Both the position numbers and the translations under genes were made by a program. Positions 43,803 to 53,614 of a DNA stretch of 64,000 nt are shown in pieces. The stretch lies in NCBI GenBank assembly GCA_965219935.1, contig CBDCOU010000003.1, positions 3,782,001 to 3,846,000 on the forward strand, in the 5' to 3' direction. Source of the DNA: Bin34 sp965219935 (GTDB lineage: Bacteria; Chloroflexota; Anaerolineae; Caldilineales; Caldilineaceae). Below the pieces are notes generated by a model. The model was not told where the DNA came from, searched no databases, and saw only the letters and a list, made by a program, of their open reading frames with translations. Each line of letters begins with the position of its first letter. The first letter of the stretch is position 1.

Positions 43803-44999
43803 TCAGGCGTACGGGTCCGCGGCATCGCGGATGCCGTCGCCCAGGAAATTGAAGGCCAGGACGGAGAGCACCACAGCGGCGCCGGGAAGCAGGAGCCAGG
43901 GAGCCAAGGCAACCGAGCGCAGGTTCTGAGCCTCCTGGAGCAGCACGCCCCAGGAGATGGCCGGGGCGCGCAGGCCGAGGCCGATGAAGCTCAGCCCGGT
44001 CTCGGACAGGATCATGCCCGGCACGGCCAGGGTCAGCGAGGCGATGATATGGCTCATGAAGGAGGGCATCATGTGGCGCAGGATGATGCGGATTTCGCCG
44101 GATCCGGAGAAACGGGCCGCCATCACGAAGTCCTCTTCGCGCAGGGAGAGGAAACGGCCGCGCACGACCCGGGCCAGGCCCGTCCAGCCGACGAAGGCCA
44201 ACAGCACGGTTACCATGAAGTAGCGGACGATGATGTCCATGTCGATTGGCAGGGCGGCCGCCAGGGCCATGATCAGGGGGATCTCCGGAATGGAGCGGAT
44301 GAATTCGATCAGCCGCTGGATGACATTGTCCAGGGTGCCGCCGTAGTAGCCGGAGATGCCGCCCAGAATGAGGCCCAGTACCAGGGAGATGATGACGCTG
44401 ACCAGGCCAATGGTCAGCGAGACGCGGGCCCCGTAGACAATCCGGCTGAACAAATCCCGGCCGAGGCGATCCGTACCCAGGATGAACAGGCCCTGTCCCT
44501 GCACCACGCCCAGTGACCGTTCCTCGATGAGGGCGTCAATGCCGAACATATGCCGATCGGTGTTCCACAGGCTCCAGGCCTCGTATTCCTCGGCGCGCAC
44601 GAAGAAGCGGATCGGATACACGACCTCCTTGTCCTCGATGTAGATCTTCTTCAGGGTTTCCGAGTCCCTTTCGGTCTTGATGCCGTAGACGAAAGGACGT
44701 TGCAACCGTCCCTCGTGCACCCACCGAATGCGGCTGGGCGTGGACAGCTGATATTGGATGAAGCTGGTTTCCGGCAGGTAGGGCGCCACCCACTCGCACA
44801 AGGCGACGATGAAATAGAGGATGATGAACAGAATGCCGGAGATGACCGCCAACTTGTGCTTGATGAAGCGCCACCACATCAACTGCAAGTAGGACGCCAC
44901 AAACAGCTTATCGTCCTCGGTGACTGCCTCCTCCAGGATCGGCGGTCCCTCGGGGATGTCCGGCGTGCGGTCGATCCAGGCGATCTCTTGTTGGGACAC
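43803..44999 (-). CDS. Oligopeptide ABC transporter permease (OppC/DppC type)
   Basis: A 398-residue permease, longer than the usual 300 because of an extracytoplasmic insertion between the first and second membrane segments (about residues 65-165). The opening KLAVISGILFIILYF is the standard first segment, and the second block (RIVYGARVSLTIGLVSVII) leads into the BPD domain. The EAA region reads FVMAARFSGSGEIRIILRHMMP. It lies between OppB and OppD in the operon with gaps of 48 and 22 bases. No defect was noticed. Confidence 0.94.
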   Translation of the reverse strand: MSQQEIAWIDRTPDIPEGPPILEEAVTEDDKLFVASYLQLMWWRFIKHKLAVISGILFIILYFIVALCEWVAPYLPETSFIQYQLSTPSRIRWVHEGRLQRPFVYGIKTERDSETLKKIYIEDKEVVYPIRFFVRAEEYEAWSLWNTDRHMFGIDALIEERSLGVVQGQGLFILGTDRLGRDLFSRIVYGARVSLTIGLVSVIISLVLGLILGGISGYYGGTLDNVIQRLIEFIRSIPEIPLIMALAAALPIDMDIIVRYFMVTVLLAFVGWTGLARVVRGRFLSLREEDFVMAARFSGSGEIRIILRHMMPSFMSHIIASLTLAVPGMILSETGLSFIGLGLRAPAISWGVLLQEAQNLRSVALAPWLLLPGAAVVLSVLAFNFLGDGIRDAADPYA

Positions 45000-45047
45000 G
45001 GAACTTGGTGTGGGGCTGGAGTTGGCAGGGATCCGGTCGTCGCCGGT

Positions 45048-46037
45048 CTACTGTTCGAGTCGAATGCGCGGGTCGACGATGGCCAGCAGCACGTCGGAAA
45101 TGAGCGTGCCGATGATGGTCAGGGTGCTCAGCATGAACAGGAAGGTACCGGCCAGGTACATGTCCTGGGCTGTCAAGGAACGCAGCAGCATGGGGCCGGT
45201 GGTCGGTAGGCTCAGGACCATGGCCACCAGCGTCGTGCCGGAGATGAGCGAGGCCAGGGACCAGCCCACCGTGCTGAAGAAGGGGTTCATGGCCACCCGC
45301 ACCGGATACTTCCAGATGAGCTTGGTCTCCTTGACGCCCTTGGCCCGCGCCGTTTCAACGTAGGGCTTGTTGAGCTCGTCCAGAAGGTTGGCGCGGGTAA
45401 TGCGGATGTTGCCGGCCGTGCTGGAGATGGCAACAATGAACATGGGCACCCAGATGTGGGACAGCATGTCCATGAACTTGGCCCAACTCCAAGGGGCCAG
45501 CATGTACTCCTCGGAAAAGAGGCCGCCCACGTTCGTGTCGAACTGGGAGTGGACGATGTAGAGCACGATCAGCGCCAGAAAGAAGCCGGGAATGCCCAGT
45601 CCGATGAAACTGAACGCGGTCATGCCATAGTCCAGTATCGAATACTGGTTGGTGGCCGAATAGACCCCGATCGGAATGGCTATGAACCAACTCACCAGGA
45701 GCGCGGACATGGAAAGGACGACCGTGAGGCCCAGCCGTTCCCAAATCAGCTCCGCCACGGGTTTCTGCCACTCCATGGACTGTCCCCAGTCCCCCTTAAC
45801 CGCGATGCCCTTGACCCACTTCCAGTATTGGACGTAGACCGGTTGACCCAGCCCGTAGCGCTGAGCCAGGGCTTCCAATTCCGCCTCGTCCACCAAATCC
45901 CCTTCCTGGGCCAGCTGGGCCGCATAGGAGGTGAGGAAGTCGCCGGGCGGCAACTGAATGATGGCGAAGGAAAGGATCGAGATCCCGATCAGCGTCGGAA
46001 TCATGAACAGAATCCGACGGATGATGTACAGCAGCAT
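45048..46037 (-). CDS. Oligopeptide ABC transporter permease (OppB/DppB type)
   Basis: A 329-residue permease with the characteristic N-terminus LLYIIRRILFMIPTLIGISI and the PPGD motif (QLPPGDFLTSY). The EAA-like region is YVETARAKGVKETKLIWKYP. Length and segments match the family. It is the second gene of the operon, 129 bases after the binding protein gene, and forms the translocation pore together with the OppC-type protein. Confidence 0.95.
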   Translation of the reverse strand: MLLYIIRRILFMIPTLIGISILSFAIIQLPPGDFLTSYAAQLAQEGDLVDEAELEALAQRYGLGQPVYVQYWKWVKGIAVKGDWGQSMEWQKPVAELIWERLGLTVVLSMSALLVSWFIAIPIGVYSATNQYSILDYGMTAFSFIGLGIPGFFLALIVLYIVHSQFDTNVGGLFSEEYMLAPWSWAKFMDMLSHIWVPMFIVAISSTAGNIRITRANLLDELNKPYVETARAKGVKETKLIWKYPVRVAMNPFFSTVGWSLASLISGTTLVAMVLSLPTTGPMLLRSLTAQDMYLAGTFLFMLSTLTIIGTLISDVLLAIVDPRIRLEQ

Positions 46038-46166
46038 GTCGAGTCGGGATTAGCAACTCCGGTCCACAGGTGGGCCGGAAACCACAAATCATGGCCGGAC
46101 GGCAGGGACCCGCTGTGGCGCAGGTCCCCGCCGTCGTCGGCCGGCTATGCAATCGCGGGCGGGAGC

Positions 46167-48185
46167 CTAGGAGTGGTCCGCCGGATTGTCCCAGTAGTAG
46201 GTTTCGGTGTGGAGCAGATGCTCGTCACCGGTGGTGTCGTCCAGCGGGAAGCCTTCCTGGTAGCCCATGAAGCCGTTCTTCACGATCACGAGCTTGGGAG
46301 CCTCGCCCAGATAGCCAATCATCGGCAGCTCCTCGGCCCAGATATCCAGGACCTGCGTGAAGAGCTCGTCGCGTCGGGCACCGGAGGGCTCGACGCCGAT
46401 CTGGTCCATGATTTCCCAGATGTCCCAAATCCAGTGGCCTGCCGGCGGTTCCTCGGAGTTGGGATCAACCCCGTCGGTGTTGCGGTACAGACCCCAGGCC
46501 ACGCCCCACGGACGGTCAATCATCGTGCCTTCGAAGATCCAGGGAGCTACGATGGGCAGGACCGTGCGGTCGCCACCCCAGAAGGCCGCCTCAATCTCGT
46601 TGGCCCGGAAGTGTTCCGTATAGAGGGAGCGTTCGAAGTACTGGTATGTGGCGGTGATGCCCACATCCGCAAAGTACTTGACGATTTGCAGGATGGCATC
46701 CTCGCCCTGCGTGCCGGGTGAGGCCGTGCCTTCGACGATGAAGCTGATGGGTTCGTCCGTGCCGGGCCAGAGGCGCTGTTCAGAGGCGTTCTTTTCAGCG
46801 TAGCCGGCCGCGTCGAGAAGCTGGTTGGCCATGTCCGGGTCATACTCAATGTAGGCACTGGCCTGGGCCATGTTCGCCTGCGGTGAGCTGTTGAGCGGGC
46901 TGTACTGGCGCGGGGTCAGGAGACCGTCGAAGACCAGCTCGTTGAGCGTGACGCGGTCGACCGCCACCGACAGGGCCTTGCGGACGTCGGTGTTCTGGAA
47001 GAACTCGCGCAGGCGCGGATTCTTGGTGGTCTGGTTCAACTGGATGGCCGTGTGGCCGGAGGCGTAGCCCAGGTAGACGGAGTAGTCCCCGCTCTCCTCG
47101 TTCTCCTTGAACAGGGTGAAGCTGTCGAGGGAGACGTGGCGGCCCTGGAAGTCGATCTCGCCGTTGATAATGCGCAGCTCGAAGACGTCGGGCGTCTCGA
47201 AGAGGCGGTGGTTGACGTGATCGATGTAGGGCAGTTGCTGGCCGCCGGAATCCACGAACGGGAAGTACGGGTTGCGCTCCATGACGAAGAGCTCGTTGGA
47301 CAGCTCGTTGGCGGCCTTCCACGGGCCCAGGGAGGGCAGGTCCGGATTGAGGTACCACCAGCGGCGGTCCACGTAGTACTCGTTCCAGGCGTTGAAGCCG
47401 GCCTCCTCGGTGGCGGCCTGGAGTGCGTCCGCGTCGTCGGTCAATTCCATGTGGAACTGCGACAGGTAGTGGCCTGGCAGGTAGATGCGGGCCGTCGTGC
47501 GCAGGGTCTCGTAGATGAACAGCGGCTTGGGTTCGTTGAACGTGTAGGTCGCGCTGTAGTCGTCCCCGGCGCTCAGACCCATCGTTTCGCCGCCTGACTG
47601 CCAGCGCGGGTGGACGGAGGGGTTGATGTCGGTGTTGAGGAGGTCGTTCTCGTACCACCAAAGCAGGTCGGCCGAGGTGAAGGGGGCCCCGTCGGACCAC
47701 TTGCCGCCTTCGCGCAGGTTGAAGGTCCAGGCAGTGGCATCGTCGTTGATCGTCCAGGACTCGGCCAGGCGCGGTTGGACGTTCAGGTCCTGGTCGTACC
47801 AGCCAAGGCCGCGGTCCTGCATCTTGGTGGGACCCCACCGGTCGGACACGCCCCTGAAGCCGCGGCGCATCACGCCGCCGTAGTTGCCGTTGGAACCGCC
47901 GGCGTTGGGCAGTACGCCGGGATTGCTGGGCAGGCGCTCGTCAACGGGCGGCAGGGCGCCGGAGGAGACCATGTCGGCCAGCATCGGCGCTTCCTTGTAG
48001 GTGCCCATGTCCATGGCTTCTTCGGCGGCCGGGGCCGGGGCCTCCGCGGCCGGGGCCGGTTCTTCGGCGGCCGGTTCGCCGCCGGTACCGCAGGCGACAG
48101 CCACCGCGCCGGCCGTGGTTACCGCTGAGAAGCGAATGAACTCACGGCGCGAAAACGCGTGAGTCCTAGTCCGTTTCCGGGTCAT
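46167..48185 (-). CDS. Family 5 extracellular solute-binding protein, Tat-exported lipoprotein
   Basis: A 672-residue binding protein, larger than most OppA-type proteins. The ATG at 48185 is supported by AAGGAG eight bases upstream; a longer frame from 48239 is less likely. The signal has the twin-arginine motif SRREFIRFSAV and a lipobox (AVAVAC), then an Ala/Glu/Pro-rich linker. WTFNLREGGKWSDGAPFTSADL is the family hallmark (20-residue core shown in parts: FNLREG, WSDGAPFT). It starts the operon, followed by OppB, OppC, OppD and the large enzyme. In related bacteria such proteins bind oligosaccharides as often as peptides. Confidence 0.95.
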   Translation of the reverse strand: MTRKRTRTHAFSRREFIRFSAVTTAGAVAVACGTGGEPAAEEPAPAAEAPAPAAEEAMDMGTYKEAPMLADMVSSGALPPVDERLPSNPGVLPNAGGSNGNYGGVMRRGFRGVSDRWGPTKMQDRGLGWYDQDLNVQPRLAESWTINDDATAWTFNLREGGKWSDGAPFTSADLLWWYENDLLNTDINPSVHPRWQSGGETMGLSAGDDYSATYTFNEPKPLFIYETLRTTARIYLPGHYLSQFHMELTDDADALQAATEEAGFNAWNEYYVDRRWWYLNPDLPSLGPWKAANELSNELFVMERNPYFPFVDSGGQQLPYIDHVNHRLFETPDVFELRIINGEIDFQGRHVSLDSFTLFKENEESGDYSVYLGYASGHTAIQLNQTTKNPRLREFFQNTDVRKALSVAVDRVTLNELVFDGLLTPRQYSPLNSSPQANMAQASAYIEYDPDMANQLLDAAGYAEKNASEQRLWPGTDEPISFIVEGTASPGTQGEDAILQIVKYFADVGITATYQYFERSLYTEHFRANEIEAAFWGGDRTVLPIVAPWIFEGTMIDRPWGVAWGLYRNTDGVDPNSEEPPAGHWIWDIWEIMDQIGVEPSGARRDELFTQVLDIWAEELPMIGYLGEAPKLVIVKNGFMGYQEGFPLDDTTGDEHLLHTETYYWDNPADHS

Positions 48186-48369
48186 GGAAACATCTCCTTG
48201 GATTGGATTGAAAACGTAGATTCGGCTGGAGGCAGCCAAGACCGCGACCCGCGCTCCACGCGCGCAGCATCGTCGGGCTGTTTAGTATACACGGTTCGCG
48301 TCGATTGGGGCCGACCGCCGCCATTCGGAACGCGTCCCGGTGACAGGACTCGGCCAGCCACCGCCAGCT

Positions 48370-49494
48370 TCAGTCCCAATCCAGGGAACCGCCGGTTTTG
48401 TAGTCCGTGACCCGCGTCTCGAAGAAGTTCTTCTCCTTCTGCAGGTCGATGATCTCGGACATCCAAGGGAAGGGGTTGGCCGGCTGCGGGAACAGCGGAG
48501 CCATGCCCAGTTGCTGGCAGCGCCGGTTCACGATGAAGTGCATGTAGGTTTCGCACTGCTGCGCGTTCAGGCCCAGGAAGCCGTTGGGCATGGTGTCCCG
48601 GCTGTAGCCGATCTCCAACTCGCAGGCCTCGAGGAACATCTGCCGGACTTCGCGCTGGAAGTCCGGGGTCCACAGGTGGGGGTTCTCAATCTTGATTTGG
48701 TTGATGACATCGATGCCGAAGTTGAGGTGCACCGATTCGTCCCGCAGGATGTACTGGTACATCTCGGCTACGCCGATCATCTTGTTGCGCCGGCCCAGCG
48801 ACAGGATTTGGGCGAACCCGGTGTAGAACCACATGCCCTCGAAGATGACGTAGAAGGCGATCAGGTCGCGCAGGAACGACTGGTCGGCCGCCGGCGTGCC
48901 GGTCCGGAAGTCCGGGTCGGCAAAGGTCTGGGTGTACTGCAGGGCCCAGGCTGCCTTGTCCGTGATGGAGGGGATCTCCCGGTACATGTTGAAGAGTTCG
49001 CCTTCGTCGAGGCCCAGGCTCTCGCAGATGTACTGGAAGGTGTGGGTGTGGATGGCCTCCTCGAACGCCTGCCGCAGCAGGTACTGACGGCACTCGGGGT
49101 TCGTCAGGTGCCGGTAGATGGCCAGGACGATGTTGTTGGCCACCAGCGATTCGGAGGTGGCGAAGAAGCCAAGGTTGCGGCTCACCATGAGCCGTTCGTC
49201 GGCGGTCAGGCCCGAAGTCGATTTCCAGAGGGCGATGTCCGCCTGCATTGCCACTTCCGTGGGCATCCAATGGTTGTTGCAGCCGGCCAGGTACTTCTCC
49301 CAGGCCCACTGGTACTTGAGGGGGAGCAGCTGGTTGACATCGGCCTGGGCGTTGATCATGGCCTTTTCGCTGACCATGACGCGCCCGGCGCCGCGCTCAA
49401 TGTGGCCTAGGCCGGTACCATCCGCCGTGTCGGCGGGCGGAGGCGTTGTCGGGACGGATATCGCGGGTGTCGGAGTGTTCCAGTTGAGGGTCAT
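48370..49494 (-). CDS. nrdB: Class Ic ribonucleotide reductase small subunit
   Basis: A 374-residue R2 protein that supplies the radical for dNTP synthesis. Metal ligands are Glu115 (ATSESL), Glu146 and His149 (EEAIH), Glu219 (FEG), Glu253 and His256 (DESVH). The radical-bearing Tyr of ordinary enzymes is Phe153 (HTHTF), and the first ligand is Glu rather than Asp; both are hallmarks of the Chlamydia-type class Ic enzyme, which uses a Mn/Fe pair instead of a tyrosyl radical. The ending NPFPWMSEIIDLQKEKNFFE also matches that group. The large subunit gene is not in the window. Confidence 0.93.
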   Translation of the reverse strand: MTLNWNTPTPAISVPTTPPPADTADGTGLGHIERGAGRVMVSEKAMINAQADVNQLLPLKYQWAWEKYLAGCNNHWMPTEVAMQADIALWKSTSGLTADERLMVSRNLGFFATSESLVANNIVLAIYRHLTNPECRQYLLRQAFEEAIHTHTFQYICESLGLDEGELFNMYREIPSITDKAAWALQYTQTFADPDFRTGTPAADQSFLRDLIAFYVIFEGMWFYTGFAQILSLGRRNKMIGVAEMYQYILRDESVHLNFGIDVINQIKIENPHLWTPDFQREVRQMFLEACELEIGYSRDTMPNGFLGLNAQQCETYMHFIVNRRCQQLGMAPLFPQPANPFPWMSEIIDLQKEKNFFETRVTDYKTGGSLDWD

Positions 49495-49567
49495 CGGCGG
49501 GCGGGGTGTGGTGAAGGGAGTGGTTGACAGGATGGAAAAGCACTGGTGCAGCGGGTCCGGGCGATCG

Positions 49568-50554
49568 TCAGTCCGCCCAGTTCAGGATCAGGCCCAGGGT
49601 CTCCGGGTTCCAGGCGGTCAGCTCGGCGTAGGCGGCCGGCGCGTCCTCCCAGGCGAAACGGTGGGTCGCCAAACCGGCCACCCGGAGCCTGCCGGCGGCC
49701 AGGCAGCGCAGAACCAGGCGGTGGTCGTCCGCCAGCGTCCAGTAGCCGGGTGCACTGTCGGCGGCGGGCCGGACCGAGTTGTGCGCGCCGATCAGGGTTA
49801 AGCCGGTTTTGTGGACGTCCCGGTAGAAGTTGACGTCCGGCGTGTTGCCCCGCGTGCTGCCCAGCAGCACCAGCCGGCCGTGGCGGCCGATGACATCGAA
49901 GGCCGATGTCACGGCGGCGGGGTGTCCGGTGGCATCCACTACGACCTGCGGTTTGCCGCCGTCACAGAGGGCTGCGATTCGGTCCAGGTAGTCGCCCTGC
50001 ATTTGCAGGGCCGCATCGGCGCCCAACTCCCGGGCAAGTTCAAGTCGGGTGTCGTCCACGTCCAGCGTTAGCGAGGGCACCGCGCCGTTGAGCTTGGCCC
50101 ATTGCATGGCCAAGAGGCCGATGATGCCCGCGCCCAGCGTGGCGACGGCTTCCCCCAGCTCGATGCGGGCCTTGCGCACTCCCTGAAGGGCAATGGCGGC
50201 CATGAAGAAGAAACAGGCCTGTTCGCTGGCGAGGTCGTCCGGCACGGGTGTGCACTGTTCCGGCCGCACGGCCGCAATCCGCTGATGTTCGATGGGCACG
50301 GCCAGCCGGTCCCCCTCCGCCCAGCCGGAGACCTCGGCGCCGACCTCGACCACTTCCGCCACCATGCTGTAGCCGGCTCCCATGGGATAGTTGCGGGCGG
50401 TGTTTTCGAGGCCCAACAGGAAGGCCCGTTCGGTGCCGGGGCTGATCAGCGAGGCGACGGCTCGAACCAACAGTTGGTTCGGTGCGCAGACGGGCAGTTC
50501 GGAGTGGACGAGTTCGGCGACACCGGGTGCGGTGAACCGGACCTGGGTGTTCAA
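49568..50554 (-). CDS. Medium-chain dehydrogenase, zinc-binding alcohol dehydrogenase-like
   Basis: A protein of about 328 residues from a TTG at 50554 (NTQVRFTAPGVAELVH); the frame is open to 50680 but that would overlap the divergent glycosyltransferase start. The NAD(P)-binding motif is TLGAGIIGLLAMQWAK. The N-terminal catalytic part has SPGTERAFL in place of the usual Cys-containing zinc site, so it belongs to the branch without a catalytic zinc. The cofactor and substrate are undetermined; sugar or polyol oxidation would fit the neighbouring Gfo/Idh/MocA gene. It is divergent from the gene at 50679. Confidence 0.85.
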   Translation of the reverse strand: MNTQVRFTAPGVAELVHSELPVCAPNQLLVRAVASLISPGTERAFLLGLENTARNYPMGAGYSMVAEVVEVGAEVSGWAEGDRLAVPIEHQRIAAVRPEQCTPVPDDLASEQACFFFMAAIALQGVRKARIELGEAVATLGAGIIGLLAMQWAKLNGAVPSLTLDVDDTRLELARELGADAALQMQGDYLDRIAALCDGGKPQVVVDATGHPAAVTSAFDVIGRHGRLVLLGSTRGNTPDVNFYRDVHKTGLTLIGAHNSVRPAADSAPGYWTLADDHRLVLRCLAAGRLRVAGLATHRFAWEDAPAAYAELTAWNPETLGLILNWAD

Positions 50555-50678
50555 GGCTCGGACAGGGGATGCGGGTTCGGGATGCGCACAGCACCCGGAG
50601 CCATGACGCAAACCGGGCACAATCAAAGCACTATATCGTAACCAGATTCGCGCTGAACGCCGACGTTTTTGGAGAGGC

Positions 50679-52289
50679 ATGCAAGGCCCAGCCTACAGCC
50701 GACACTATGTCAGGCACGTGACCCAGGTGCTGCTGCAGCTCCTGATTGTGACCGCGGTCGCGCTGCTGACCCGCCTGGTCTTGCTGGAGGCCCACTCCCT
50801 GTGGCTGGACGAAGCGATCAGCCTGGAGACCGCCGCCCGCAATTCACCGGCCGACCTGTGGTCGTTCCTGAGGCGGTGGGACATGCACCCGCCCTTCTAC
50901 TACCAGGTTCTGGACATCTGGACCACTTTCCTGGGGACATCCCTGACGGCTCTGCGCGTGCCGTCCGTGCTGGCGGGCACCCTGACCGTGCCGGTCTACT
51001 ACATCGTGGTCATGCAGCTCAGCCGCCGCCGCACCGCGTTTGTGGCGGCCCTGCTGCTGGCCCTGGCGCCCATGCAGGTGGAAATCGGGCAGGAGGCGCG
51101 CATGTACGCCCTGCTCACGCTCTGGGTGTGCGGCGCCCTGGTCTGCATGGTGAACCTGCTGCGACGGGAGGCCATGGACTCGGCGCGCGGATTCTGGCTT
51201 GGCTTGGCCGTATGCCTCGCCGGTGCGTCCTATACCCACAACACCGGTGGTCCGTTCCTCGCCGTGGCTCTCACGCTTCCGGTACTGGCTTGGCGCTGGA
51301 TGGCGCGCCGCGGCCATAGGTTCCCGCAATATCCCGCCCTCAACGCCAGGGGGTTCACGTTCAACTGGATCACCGCGCTTGGTCTGGCGTTCTTGATGTG
51401 GCTGCCCTGGGCTCCGGCGTTTTGGGCCCAGACGGTCCGCATTGTCTGGGAATTCTGGGTTCAGCCCCTGACAGTGGAGACCGTGGCCTGGACCTATCTG
51501 CGGTTGACAGGGTTCAACTGGCTGGATGCGCCCGTGCTGCAGCTTGTGGGATTTGGCTTTCTCCTCGGCTTGGCCGGTCTCGGCGTCTGGCACCTGCGCC
51601 GGTCTCCGGTACGCGGGTTTCTGTTGCTGAGTCTCTTCCTGGCACCGCCCCTGATGGCTGCGGCTGCGGAGATGGTAAGGCCCATTTGGCACATCCGCTC
51701 CCTGAACTGGATCCATCTGCCGCTGCTCATGACCGCGGCTGTGGGGATATGCGGACTCAAGACCGGTTCCGGTGCCCGATCCGATCCGGGCAACGCGTGG
51801 CAACGCCTATGGCACAGGCTGAAGGCTCCACTGCAAATTGCAGCGATCCTGCTCCTGTGCGCGGGGCAGGTAACCGCCTTGGGCGGCTACTATCGGGACG
51901 GTGAACGGGAAGGTTGGCGGGACGCGGCAACCCTCGTTGCCACCCGGGCCGGGGAAGGTGACGTGGTCCTGTTCCACGCCAATTGGGCCCAACTGCCTTT
52001 TGCCTACCACTACGCCACCGTGGAGGGAGCACCTGCAATCGAGCAGATTCCCCTGCCTGAACCGGTGTTCTCCGGCGATGTGGCGGAACCCAAGATGAGC
52101 CGTGCCTACCTGCCGTACATGCACGAGCAACTCATCGGCCGGGAGCGCTTGTTCCTTGTCTATTCCCACGATTGGTACACCGATCCCGAGAGACTGGTGA
52201 CCCGTGCCCTGGATGTTAGGTATCGGGTGGCAGCGGACTGGGAGTTCGAGGCGCTCCGCGTGATCGAGTATGTTTCCAGGGACGGTTGA
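50679..52289 (+). CDS. GT39-like membrane glycosyltransferase
   Basis: A 536-residue integral membrane protein of the ArnT/PMT (GT-C) superfamily. The first membrane segment (VLLQLLIVTAVALLTRLVL) is followed by WLDEAISLE, the acidic catalytic loop, and then by DMHPPFYY and EARMYAL, all diagnostic of the family. About ten further hydrophobic segments precede a soluble C-terminal part of about 120 residues. It would transfer a sugar from a polyprenyl phosphate carrier to an extracytoplasmic acceptor. GGAG stands four bases before the ATG. It is followed by the Gfo/Idh/MocA gene after 35 bases. Confidence 0.9.
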   Translation: MQGPAYSRHYVRHVTQVLLQLLIVTAVALLTRLVLLEAHSLWLDEAISLETAARNSPADLWSFLRRWDMHPPFYYQVLDIWTTFLGTSLTALRVPSVLAGTLTVPVYYIVVMQLSRRRTAFVAALLLALAPMQVEIGQEARMYALLTLWVCGALVCMVNLLRREAMDSARGFWLGLAVCLAGASYTHNTGGPFLAVALTLPVLAWRWMARRGHRFPQYPALNARGFTFNWITALGLAFLMWLPWAPAFWAQTVRIVWEFWVQPLTVETVAWTYLRLTGFNWLDAPVLQLVGFGFLLGLAGLGVWHLRRSPVRGFLLLSLFLAPPLMAAAAEMVRPIWHIRSLNWIHLPLLMTAAVGICGLKTGSGARSDPGNAWQRLWHRLKAPLQIAAILLLCAGQVTALGGYYRDGEREGWRDAATLVATRAGEGDVVLFHANWAQLPFAYHYATVEGAPAIEQIPLPEPVFSGDVAEPKMSRAYLPYMHEQLIGRERLFLVYSHDWYTDPERLVTRALDVRYRVAADWEFEALRVIEYVSRDG

Positions 52290-52324
52290 CTCGCAGCGGG
52301 CGCCAGGCAGCGCGGAAACGACAC

Positions 52325-53563
52325 ATGACCAAGAAAGCGGTTCGCATCGGTGTGGTGGGTGCCGGACGCGGGGCCGCCTATCTCCGCGCCGCCCGCCTCG
52401 ACATGGGCCTTGAACTGGTGGCGGTCTGTGATGCAAGCGAACGCCGCTTGGCGAACCTGGACCTGCCCGAAGGGGTTCTGCGCCTGACGGACGAGGCCGA
52501 GCTCCTGGCGCAGGACATGGACGCCGTGGTCATCGCCACCTACTTCGACGCCCACGCCCCGCTGGCCATCCGGGCCCTCAGGGCCGGTTTCCATGTCCTG
52601 AGCGAAATCACGGCCAACGCCACCATGGCGGAGGGGGTGGCATTGTGTGAGGCGGTGGAGGAAACCGGGCGCATCTACATGATGGGGGAGAACTCCGCCT
52701 ACACGGACTTCAACCAGGCCATGACCGAACTGTACGCATCGGGGGAAATCGGCCGCGTCCTCTACGCCGAGGCGGAATACAACCATCCGATGCCGCCGGA
52801 GACGATGCTGCGCCTGGCTCCGGCACGCGGCCACTGGCGCAACTGGCTGCCGTCAACCTACTACTGCACCCATGCCCTGGGGCCGCTGATGGCGATTACC
52901 GACACCTGGCCGGTGGCGGTCAACGCGCTGTCCATTCCGGCTCCCGAACTGGGGCCGCAGGAGGTGCGGGTCAACGATCCGGGTTCCGTGATCCTGTGCC
53001 GCATGGACAACAACGCGGTGTTTCGGCTGTTCGGCATCCGCATTCCCGGCCACAGCAACTGGTATCGGTTGCACGGCACCGGTGGCGCCATGGAGAATGT
53101 GCGCGGGCCCGGCTACTTCGGACCCGGCCAGGTTCGGGTCTGGCATGATCCGTGGAACTGTCCGCCCGACCAGCCGACCGAACGCAGTTTCGTGCCTGAG
53201 TGGCCCGACCACGGCGCGGCTGCCGCAGGGTTCGGCCACAGTGGGGCGGACTTCTGGGTGGTCCATCATTTCGTGGAGGCCGTGCGGTCGGGACGACCGC
53301 CGTTTCTCGATGTCTACCGCAGTGTGGCCATGAGCAGCGTGGGCTTGCTGGCCTGGCGCAGTGCCCTGGTCGAAGGGCAGTCGGTGGCTGTGCCGGACTT
53401 CCGGAACCCGGACGCGCGGGGCCAATTCCGCAACGACCACCTGCGGGCCGGTCCCGACGTGCCTGATGCCGAACGTCTGCCGTCCTCGATCCGCGGGGAA
53501 GTCGCGATTGACCGCGCCGACCTGGAAAGGGCGGAACGGTTCTGGGCTTCGCTGCACAGGTAA
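52325..53563 (+). CDS. Gfo/Idh/MocA family oxidoreductase
   Basis: A 412-residue dehydrogenase. The Rossmann motif is RIGVVGAGRGAAYLRAARL; the second region has VVIATYFDAHAPLAIRAL. The usual EKP catalytic motif is replaced by LSEITANA, and the downstream MMGENSAYTD resembles the HRxRF/GENxxY part of inositol-type enzymes, so catalysis may differ. ATG at 52325 is chosen. It probably oxidises a sugar or polyol with NAD(P). It stands between the glycosyltransferase and the methyltransferase on the same strand. Confidence 0.9.
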   Translation: MTKKAVRIGVVGAGRGAAYLRAARLDMGLELVAVCDASERRLANLDLPEGVLRLTDEAELLAQDMDAVVIATYFDAHAPLAIRALRAGFHVLSEITANATMAEGVALCEAVEETGRIYMMGENSAYTDFNQAMTELYASGEIGRVLYAEAEYNHPMPPETMLRLAPARGHWRNWLPSTYYCTHALGPLMAITDTWPVAVNALSIPAPELGPQEVRVNDPGSVILCRMDNNAVFRLFGIRIPGHSNWYRLHGTGGAMENVRGPGYFGPGQVRVWHDPWNCPPDQPTERSFVPEWPDHGAAAAGFGHSGADFWVVHHFVEAVRSGRPPFLDVYRSVAMSSVGLLAWRSALVEGQSVAVPDFRNPDARGQFRNDHLRAGPDVPDAERLPSSIRGEVAIDRADLERAERFWASLHR

Positions 53564-53614
53564 CGAGCAGCCAGATTGCATCCGGATTTCCATCCCAGCG
53601 AGGAACAGGTCCCC

